DNA from: Parcubacteria group bacterium CG11_big_fil_rev_8_21_14_0_20_41_14
GTDB taxonomy: Bacteria > Patescibacteriota > Patescibacteriia > UBA2169
Length of the DNA stretch: 11,350 bases
Direction of reading: 5' to 3'
Assembly: GCA_002787075.1 (NCBI GenBank)
Contig: PCVT01000109.1
Span: 1 to 11,350, forward strand
Part shown: positions 6,221 through 11,350 of the stretch, one piece after another
Position numbering within the stretch: the stretch's first letter is position 1
Layout: the number at the start of each line of letters is the position of its first letter
Position numbers and translations under genes: made by a program
Notes under the pieces: generated by a model
What the model saw: the letters and a program-made list of their open reading frames with translations, nothing else
Told to the model about the DNA's origin: nothing
The model's database searches: none

Positions 6221-7399
6221 TTAATTCATTTTCTTGCGAATGAACGCTGGAATTTCCAGCTCTTCCTGATCTTCTTCTTTTTCTACTGATTCTTCCAATA
6301 CTCTGTCTTCAATAATTGAAATTGGGGCTGATTTCTGTTTCGCGCTTTCAGTATTCCTCTCAAAAAATACAGATCTTTTCCTTTCCATTTCTTCCAGGTT
6401 TCCAAACTCTTCCGCGTTCTCCATAACTGGATGACTGCGATTTCTTCCTGTTCCTTCAAACCCAGTCGCCACAACTGTTATCTTTACCTCGTCTTTCATT
6501 TCTTCATTTATAACAGCGCCAAAAATTACTTTAGCATCATCATCAGCCGCGCCTGTTATAATCTTAGCTGCCTCGTTAATTTCATACATGCCAAGATCAG
6601 ATGATCCAGTAATGGTAAATAATATTCCGCGCGCGCCATCAATTGCCATTTCCAACAAAGGACTGTCAATAGCTGCTTTTGCCGCGTCAATAGCTCTGCT
6701 CTCGCCTGATCCTCTTCCAATTCCCATTAAAGCTGATCCTGATCCGCTCATAATTGCTTTTACATCCGCAAAGTCAACATTAATCAAACCAGGCACAGTA
6801 ATAAGCTCTGAAATGCCTGCAACGCCCTGGCGCAATACATCATCAACCACTTTAAAAGCGTCCATAAGCGAGGTCTTTTTGTCTATTACCTGCAAAAGAC
6901 GGTCATTTGGAATAGTTATTATTGTGTCTACTTTTTCTGAAAGCTCTTCAAGCCCAGCCTCAGCAATAGCCCGCCTTTGCTGGCCTTCAAACATAAATGG
7001 CTTTGTAACAATAGCAACCGTGAGTGCGCCTAAATCACGCGCAATATCAGCTATAATTGGAGCTGCTCCTGTTCCAGTGCCTCCGCCAAGGCCGCAAGTT
7101 ATAAATACCATGTCAGTGTCTTTGATTATATCCTTTAGCTCGTCCTGAGTTTCTTCAGCGCTTTTTCTGCCTAAATCAGGATTCATGCCAGCGCCTAATC
7201 CGCGGGTAACTGTTTGGCCTATATGAACTTTTGTTGATGCCTTATTGTGATGCAAGGCCTGGGCATCTGTGTTCACGGCCACAAACTCAACGCCCCGGAT
7301 TTTTTCTTCAATCATCCGGTTTACAGCGCTTGAGCCGCCTCCTCCAACTCCAATAACTTTTATTTTAGCGAATGTTTCGATTTCTGGTTTGATTTCCAT
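6221..7399 (-). CDS. ftsZ: Cell division GTPase FtsZ
   Basis: FtsZ is the tubulin homologue that polymerises with GTP into the Z-ring and directs septation. The 392-residue protein has an N-terminal GTPase domain with VGGGGSSAVNRM (18-29), the tubulin signature GGGTGTGAAP (105-114) and the synergy (T7) loop NVDFADVK (207-214). After about residue 320 comes an acidic, variable linker. The C-terminal peptide LEIPAFIRKK (381-390) corresponds to the conserved tail that binds FtsA and other division proteins. Length and all core motifs are normal, so it should be functional. It lies 40 bp downstream of ftsA, the usual ftsA-ftsZ order, and its TAA is separated from the nrdR ATG by one base. Only a weak purine stretch (GAAAG) precedes its ATG. 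Confidence 0.98.
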   Translation of the reverse strand: MEIKPEIETFAKIKVIGVGGGGSSAVNRMIEEKIRGVEFVAVNTDAQALHHNKASTKVHIGQTVTRGLGAGMNPDLGRKSAEETQDELKDIIKDTDMVFITCGLGGGTGTGAAPIIADIARDLGALTVAIVTKPFMFEGQQRRAIAEAGLEELSEKVDTIITIPNDRLLQVIDKKTSLMDAFKVVDDVLRQGVAGISELITVPGLINVDFADVKAIMSGSGSALMGIGRGSGESRAIDAAKAAIDSPLLEMAIDGARGILFTITGSSDLGMYEINEAAKIITGAADDDAKVIFGAVINEEMKDEVKITVVATGFEGTGRNRSHPVMENAEEFGNLEEMERKRSVFFERNTESAKQKSAPISIIEDRVLEESVEKEEDQEELEIPAFIRKKMN

Positions 7400-7439
7400 A
7401 TTATTAATCTTTCATTTACTATCAAATTTTGTTTTAATG

Positions 7440-8696
7440 CTATGGCTTGAAAATTCTAATAATTGACTTGAATTGTCCTGTGATTGCCTGAATAGAGCCA
7501 AATCCTTTTATCTTCATTAAGCTTGAGCGCGAACTTCCTTGAAAGCCGCGATTTATGTGTCCCCATTTTACCAATCCAACTGCTGTGGCGTATTCTGGAT
7601 TTGAAAGCTTGTCAATGGCGCTCTCCACTCCAATTGGAAATCCGATTGCCGCAGGGAGCCTAAATACTTTTTTAGCGACTTCAGTTAAGCCAGAGAGCTT
7701 GGCGCCTCCTCCTGTTAATATCGCGCCAGCTGGTAATTTGCCTGATCTGCCAACTGCTTTTAGTTCCTTGTCAACCATATGAAAAATTTCTTCAACCCTG
7801 GCTTCTATAATTTCAGCTAAATATTTTCTAGAGAAATCTCCATTCTCTTGCTCGTCAATTTGCGAGAATGAAATCTGGTCCGCGCCTTGGGATAGGCCAG
7901 AGAGAGTTGATCCATATTGAATTTTTATCTTTTCCGCTATATCAATATTAGTTCGCAATCCAATGGCAATGTCATTTGTGATGTGCGCTGAGCCTATTGG
8001 CAATACTTTTACTAGAAGTATATCCCCTTCTTCAAAAACTAAAATACTAGTAGTGGCAGCTCCCATGTTAACAAGCACAACTCCTAAATCTTTTTGCCTT
8101 TCAGTTAAAGTTGCTTCAGCAGAAGCTAATGATGATAAAACTAGATCATCTATATTTATGCCTGAAAGCGAGATAGCTTTTGTAAGATTTTTTATGTGCG
8201 CGCTCTGGCCTTCAATAATCTGGGCTTCTACTTCTAGCCTAACCCCGTTCATTCCGATTGGATCTTTTATGTCTGTTTGATTGTCAATTGAAAAAGTGCG
8301 AGGCAGAACATGTATGATCTCGCAATTCGGCGGCACGCTCACTGCTTGGGCCGCTTCTAAAACCCGATCAACATCATCTTCGCGTATTTCTCCGTCTGCC
8401 CTAGAAACCGCGATAACGCCTTTGCTGTCTTGGGCTGTTATATGGCTTCCGGAAATGCCAACAATAGCATGGTCAATTGCCAGGCTTGTCATTTTTTCAG
8501 CTCGCGTTTTAACTGTGATAATTGAATCAACTACTTCTTCAATGCTTCGTATTGTTCCTTTTGACACTCCGCTAGATTCTCCTTCTGAAAGCCCAATAAT
8601 ATTAACGCGATCATTATCCTGATTTACTTCTCCAATCGCGATGCGGGTATAGCTTGAGCCAATGTCTATTCCTGTTATTAGTTCTATCTGAGCCAT
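7440..8696 (-). CDS. ftsA: Cell division protein FtsA (actin-like membrane tether for FtsZ)
   Basis: FtsA is an actin-fold ATPase that anchors FtsZ to the membrane. The 418-residue protein has a phosphate-1 loop GIDIGSSYTRIAIGE (9-23), the FtsA-specific 1C subdomain (about 85-165), a phosphate-2 loop VLVNMGAATTSILVF (207-221), an adenosine motif GAILTGGGAKLSGL (324-337) and a C-terminal amphipathic helix (about 401-418, ending IIRIFKP) of the kind that inserts in the membrane. In the phosphate-2 loop the usual Asp is Asn (N210, codon AAC) and the Gly run is partly Ala, which may weaken ATP hydrolysis. The stop codon is TAG. It is the first gene after a clear promoter and probably heads an operon reaching to the MBL gene. 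No Shine-Dalgarno sequence precedes the ATG. Confidence 0.97.
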   Translation of the reverse strand: MAQIELITGIDIGSSYTRIAIGEVNQDNDRVNIIGLSEGESSGVSKGTIRSIEEVVDSIITVKTRAEKMTSLAIDHAIVGISGSHITAQDSKGVIAVSRADGEIREDDVDRVLEAAQAVSVPPNCEIIHVLPRTFSIDNQTDIKDPIGMNGVRLEVEAQIIEGQSAHIKNLTKAISLSGINIDDLVLSSLASAEATLTERQKDLGVVLVNMGAATTSILVFEEGDILLVKVLPIGSAHITNDIAIGLRTNIDIAEKIKIQYGSTLSGLSQGADQISFSQIDEQENGDFSRKYLAEIIEARVEEIFHMVDKELKAVGRSGKLPAGAILTGGGAKLSGLTEVAKKVFRLPAAIGFPIGVESAIDKLSNPEYATAVGLVKWGHINRGFQGSSRSSLMKIKGFGSIQAITGQFKSIIRIFKP

Positions 8697-8727
8697 AATG
8701 CTTTTATTTATATATTATTCTTCTTTG

Positions 8728-8756
8728 AGTATACAAAAAACAAGCCAAAATGTAAA
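8728..8756 (-). promoter_or_regulatory. Sigma70-type promoter of the ftsA-ftsZ operon
   Basis: On the minus strand the -35 box TTTACA (8756-8751) is separated by exactly 17 bp from the -10 box TATACT (8733-8728), each one mismatch from consensus. The predicted start near 8721 leaves a leader of about 25 nt without a Shine-Dalgarno sequence before the ATG at 8696. It is the best promoter match in the window and explains the only sizeable gap (8697-8835). Confidence 0.75.
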
Positions 8757-8776
8757 TGGATTTACTTGTCCACATA

Positions 8777-8797
8777 TTGAACAAATTTTGTGTACAG
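8777..8797. promoter_or_regulatory. Operator-like imperfect palindrome, copy 1
   Basis: This 21-bp site opens with TTGAAC and closes with TGTACAG around an inner ACAAATTTTGT, which is itself palindromic. It matches copy 2 at 17 of 21 positions in the same orientation. It lies about 20 bp upstream of the ftsA -35 box, a usual place for a regulator to bind. The regulator is unknown. Confidence 0.5.
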
Positions 8798-8809
8798 CTT
8801 TTATGGGTG

Positions 8810-8830
8810 TTGTACCAAATTTGTGTACAA
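8810..8830. promoter_or_regulatory. Operator-like imperfect palindrome, copy 2
   Basis: Arms TTGTAC and GTACAA flank the inner palindrome CAAATTTG, with one extra base on one side. The start lies 33 bp from the start of copy 1, close to three helical turns, so two dimers could sit on the same face of the DNA. It is just downstream of the dgkA stop. It is not followed by a U tract on the transcript, so a terminator is less likely. Confidence 0.5.
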
Positions 8831-8835
8831 AGAAA

Positions 8836-9198
8836 TTAAAAGAATTTTTCCACTACATACGGCCAAAAAATAAGTATTCCAACAACCGCTGCTCCAACAC
8901 AGGCAAGCAGTACAAAGCCAGCTAAAGCATCTTTGATTTCCTTAATCATGTCTTTGTACCTTGGCTCTACTAAATCTATTACTCTTTCCAAAATTGTGTT
9001 GATACCTTCAAGCGTGATTACTGAAAACGCGATAACCAGCACCACTATAAACTCAATGCCATTGATATTGAGCCAAAGAGCTGCCGCAATTACTAATATG
9101 CCGATAACAGACATAAGCCGAACGCTAGTATCTCGCGTAACAACTGAGAATAATCCGCACAAAGCCCGCTTTGTCCTCCTAAAAATATTTATTCGCAT
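8836..9198 (-). CDS. dgkA: DgkA-family lipid kinase (diacylglycerol or undecaprenol kinase)
   Basis: This 120-residue integral membrane enzyme uses ATP to phosphorylate diacylglycerol or, in most Gram-positive-type members, undecaprenol. The family signature is present as E64-GIN-T68-ILE71-RVID75, followed by K86, K89-D90 and ALAG (91-94). Three hydrophobic helices are visible (about 29-45, 48-64, 91-113). In the N-terminal part, where relatives usually read E-x-N-x-R-x-H, this protein has D23-T-S-V-R-L-M, so a normally conserved Glu aligns with Asp and the His is lost. Its ATG overlaps the end of ybeY by 10 nt, the common ybeY-dgkA pairing, which suggests translational coupling. Substrate cannot be decided from sequence alone. 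Confidence 0.9.
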   Translation of the reverse strand: MRINIFRRTKRALCGLFSVVTRDTSVRLMSVIGILVIAAALWLNINGIEFIVVLVIAFSVITLEGINTILERVIDLVEPRYKDMIKEIKDALAGFVLLACVGAAVVGILIFWPYVVEKFF

Positions 9199-9602
9199 AT
9201 AATTTTTTTAGTTAAATCATCCATTTTAATTTCTTGCTTTTTTGTTTTGTGGTCAAATCCGATTAAATGCAAAAGCCCATGAGTGAACAAAAAGCTCAAC
9301 CACCAAACAAATCCCACATCCATATCCTTTGCCTGCTTGCGAGCAACAGCAGGACAAATTATAATATCGCCTAATTCATCGTTACTAAATGATTCAAATG
9401 AGAGAACATTCGTGGCATATGCCTTGTTGCGATATTTTGAGTTCAATTTCTTAGATTCATTTTCTGAAACAAAAATTACGCTTATGGATTTTTCGCGGAT
9501 TTTTTTCTTGTACAATTTTTGTGTTCGCTTAAATAAACCCAAAAGCACTGCCTTTGGAATTCGGGCAGTGCCTGAAACTTGGTTTATGAACGTGATACTC
9601 AT
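9189..9602 (-). CDS. ybeY: YbeY endoribonuclease (16S rRNA 3'-end maturation, metal-dependent)
   Basis: YbeY is a zinc-dependent single-strand endoribonuclease involved in rRNA processing and ribosome quality control. The 137-residue protein carries the metal motif HGLLHLIGFDH, with ligands H108, H112 and H118, and the conserved strand segments NVLSF (65-69) and LGDIII (77-82). I chose ATG 9602 because it begins directly with the family-like MSITFINQ and sits 7 bp after the preceding stop. An upstream in-frame ATG at 9716 would overlap that gene by 107 nt and add 38 residues with no family resemblance. The end overlaps dgkA by 10 nt. The C-terminal part is short and basic. Confidence 0.94.
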   Translation of the reverse strand: MSITFINQVSGTARIPKAVLLGLFKRTQKLYKKKIREKSISVIFVSENESKKLNSKYRNKAYATNVLSFESFSNDELGDIIICPAVARKQAKDMDVGFVWWLSFLFTHGLLHLIGFDHKTKKQEIKMDDLTKKIICE

Positions 9603-9609
9603 AATTTTA

Positions 9610-11055
9610 TTACAAAGCATCTGGCGTAGTGCTCCCTGAATCATCACCATCCTGATCTTGCGCGTTATTATCATTAATCGTGTTTCCGAACGCAAAGCTA
9701 TTATAGAAATACTCAAACATATTTGGCCAGCTTATCTCATCCCGCGTGCCGCGATTATAAGTAAGAATATAAATAATTCCATCTTTTGACACGTACAAAG
9801 TCAGGCCATCTGGGCTCCATACAGCAGGCCTTCCATCAAGAACAGCCACATCAAGCTCAATGTTTTTTAGGGATGGAGACATGGATCTGAACCAGTCAAC
9901 AATCGGGGTATTAAGCGGATTTTCCTGAATCAGCACTTCAAAAAATTCTTCTGTTTCTGAAATAAAGAGAACCTGCTTATTAGTTGTATCAAGCGAATCA
10001 GCCAGCCATCCAGACGGATAGCTAATCTGGTATCCATAAGTCGCGTTTGTGTATTGCGCGAATATACCAGAACTTTCCAATAAAGCTCCATCTGACGCCA
10101 AAGGGCTGTATCCATTCAAAATCTCTTCCAAATCAGGATATGTGTCTTCATCTGAATCAACGCTTGAAAAAGAAGTTCCAATCATTTCTTCTTCAGCGTC
10201 AGTTAATCCATCTTCATCAGTATCAATAGAAGGAACTGCTTTTGTGAAATTCAAATTTTGTTCTGGATTTTCTTCTGCTTTAGCTGGATTCCAAATAACC
10301 GCGATAGTTCCAGTTGGCAGTTTTTCTAAAGTTAAAATAAATCCTGCTTCTGTTGCTTGATAATCATCAAATTCCTGCCATTTAACTCCGCGCAAATACG
10401 CTGGATAAATATCTGCCATATTTGCTTCTTCTGGAATATCTGATAAAACAATTTCTATTGAAAGCGCTTCATCAAACGACACGCCAGAAGGATATATGCT
10501 ATATAATCCACCTATGATCGCGCCTTCTTCAGGTAAAGTCAAATCATCCGATAAAAGAGATGTAATTCCTATTCCTGTGCCAAAAACTTGCGCCACTGTG
10601 GCTGGAATAGTAATTTCCATTGAGCCAATTAAGATATTACTGCTATCATACGCTTGCGTGGAAATTATTTTTTCTGTTATGCTTGGATCTTCATTTTCTT
10701 GGTTTGCTCCTTGAGCTGGCGCTGATTGCGCTGGTGCTTGGGCTATTGGAGAAGTAGCTTCCTTTGGAGAAAGAAATACTATATATAAAACAACGCAAAG
10801 CGCGATTAAAGCCACAAACGCTACTGAGCCTAAAATCAAAAACTTTTTATTTATTCCTGATGTTGGCGTAGCGCCAGTGTTTGGCGCGTCTGGTATTTTT
10901 GGAGTTTTTCCTTTTTGGGGCAGATATTGCTGAGGCATTACTGTGAATTTGTCTTCCGCAATATCAATAGAAACAGCTGGTTGCTTGTTTTTGTTTTGCG
11001 CCTCTACTGTGGTTTTTTCAGTGGAAGCTTGTTTGTTTTTTCCAAATCCTAACAT
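9610..11055 (-). CDS. Membrane-anchored protein with a thrombospondin type 3 calcium-binding segment and a PsbP-like C-terminal region
   Basis: This 481-residue protein has a polar cytoplasmic-type N-terminus (1-70, including FTVMPQQYLPQKGK), one membrane helix (about 72-95), an Ala/Gln/Pro linker (about 100-120), an extracellular beta-rich region (about 125-260), and then TSP3-type loops D278-T-D-E-D-G and D300-SDEDTYPDLEE, whose acidic residues suit calcium binding. A further domain follows (about 339-455, starting YGYQISYPSGW) that resembles the PsbP-like fold seen in bacterial lipoproteins. The last 25 residues are acidic and disordered. I do not recognise a named family or function; a cell-surface structural or adhesion role is inference. 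It starts 5 bp after the upstream TSP3 gene and ends 7 bp before ybeY. Confidence 0.85.
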   Translation of the reverse strand: MLGFGKNKQASTEKTTVEAQNKNKQPAVSIDIAEDKFTVMPQQYLPQKGKTPKIPDAPNTGATPTSGINKKFLILGSVAFVALIALCVVLYIVFLSPKEATSPIAQAPAQSAPAQGANQENEDPSITEKIISTQAYDSSNILIGSMEITIPATVAQVFGTGIGITSLLSDDLTLPEEGAIIGGLYSIYPSGVSFDEALSIEIVLSDIPEEANMADIYPAYLRGVKWQEFDDYQATEAGFILTLEKLPTGTIAVIWNPAKAEENPEQNLNFTKAVPSIDTDEDGLTDAEEEMIGTSFSSVDSDEDTYPDLEEILNGYSPLASDGALLESSGIFAQYTNATYGYQISYPSGWLADSLDTTNKQVLFISETEEFFEVLIQENPLNTPIVDWFRSMSPSLKNIELDVAVLDGRPAVWSPDGLTLYVSKDGIIYILTYNRGTRDEISWPNMFEYFYNSFAFGNTINDNNAQDQDGDDSGSTTPDAL

Positions 11056-11060
11056 AATTT

Positions 11061-11350
11061 TTATTGTGCTTTTTCAAAATCTAATAATTTTCCATCTCCT
11101 AAAGGATTATATCCATTTTGTACTTCTTCTCCATCCAAATATGAATCATTGTCAGAATCCTTATCTAAAGGATCTGTGCCGAAAATTGAAACCTCTTCCC
11201 AATCGCTCAGACCGTCATTGTCGCTGTCAACTAAGCGATAATTTGTGCCTATGTCAAACTCTTTCGCGTCAGTTAATCCGTCTTGGTCTGTATCTTTTGA
11301 CGACATATCTTGTGCAATAGGGTTCAAGGCCTTGTCTTGCTGTGTTTGTT
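11061..11350 (-). CDS. Thrombospondin type 3 repeat protein, C-terminal fragment (cut by window edge)
   Basis: The last 95 residues are visible. The frame is open to the window edge, so the real start lies beyond it; a TTG at 11327 is in frame but there is no reason to choose it. Three acidic calcium-loop repeats follow each other: DTDQDGLTDAKE, DSDNDGLSDWEE and DSDNDSYLDGEE, separated by family-like spacers ending in GT or NGYNP. The final NGYNPLGDGKLL resembles NGYSPLASDGALL in the next gene, so the two proteins share this module. Such repeats fold around Ca2+ in secreted or surface proteins. The N-terminal part and any membrane anchor are not visible. Confidence 0.88.
   Translation of the reverse strand, partial: QTQQDKALNPIAQDMSSKDTDQDGLTDAKEFDIGTNYRLVDSDNDGLSDWEEVSIFGTDPLDKDSDNDSYLDGEEVQNGYNPLGDGKLLDFEKAQ

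Noticed and set aside
6588..7148. Plus-strand 186-codon frame antisense to ftsZ
   Set aside because: It mirrors the highly conserved FtsZ GTPase domain and has no domain of its own.
7400..7439. Separate promoter between ftsA and ftsZ
   Set aside because: GATAGT could be a poor -10 box, but there is no -35 box at proper spacing. Read-through from the ftsA promoter is simpler.
8766..8774. DnaA-box-like TTGTCCACA near ftsA
   Set aside because: It is one mismatch from TTATCCACA and is a single site without a cluster or AT-rich unwinding element. It is expected by chance.
8698..8925. Plus-strand 75-codon frame across the ftsA-dgkA gap
   Set aside because: It runs antisense to the end of dgkA and across the promoter and operator sites. 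The product has no recognisable domain.
9603..9716. Longer ybeY start at ATG 9716
   Set aside because: The 38 added residues show no family similarity and would overlap the preceding gene by 107 nt.

Overview
The window is a compact, AT-rich bacterial segment in which every credible gene lies on the minus strand, so it is transcribed from high to low coordinates. Gene content, small proteins, short or overlapping junctions and divergent family members (a CPR-style FtsA/FtsZ, a detached ComEC metallo-beta-lactamase protein, membrane-anchored proteins with thrombospondin type 3 repeats) point to a Patescibacteria/Candidate Phyla Radiation genome. I cannot place it to a phylum within that group. 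The genetic code looks standard: RF2 is present, and UGA ends two genes (nrdR and comEC).

Layout in the direction of transcription. (1) 11350-8836: two adjacent TSP3-repeat proteins (the first cut by the window edge), then ybeY (rRNA maturation endonuclease) and a small DgkA-type lipid kinase, with very short gaps or overlaps. (2) 8835-8697: a 139-bp regulatory gap holding a near-consensus sigma70 promoter (TTTACA-N17-TATACT) and, upstream of it, two copies of a 21-bp operator-like imperfect palindrome. (3) 8696-565: a probable operon ftsA-ftsZ-nrdR-small membrane protein-htrA-prfB-comEC-MBL, combining cell division, a predicted transcription repressor, envelope protein quality control, translation termination and DNA uptake. 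(4) 564-1: a short gap with a second promoter, then a stand-alone response-regulator receiver protein and the start of ndk (nucleoside diphosphate kinase), cut by the window edge.

The most informative details are these. prfB is a split reading frame with the classic autoregulatory +1 frameshift site (CTT TGA C preceded by a GAGGT Shine-Dalgarno-like stretch), which restores a normal 365-residue RF2. comEC carries a perfect 10-bp-stem palindromic element inserted in frame in its N-terminal domain. comEC also ends in a degenerate 7-bp-period repeat, exactly where the metallo-beta-lactamase domain is split off as a separate gene. The twin operator-like sites in front of ftsA suggest regulated division-gene expression. 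Most of the window is otherwise ordinary housekeeping sequence. I see no mobile-element genes, CRISPR array, tRNA or rRNA, and no convincing wholly new system.
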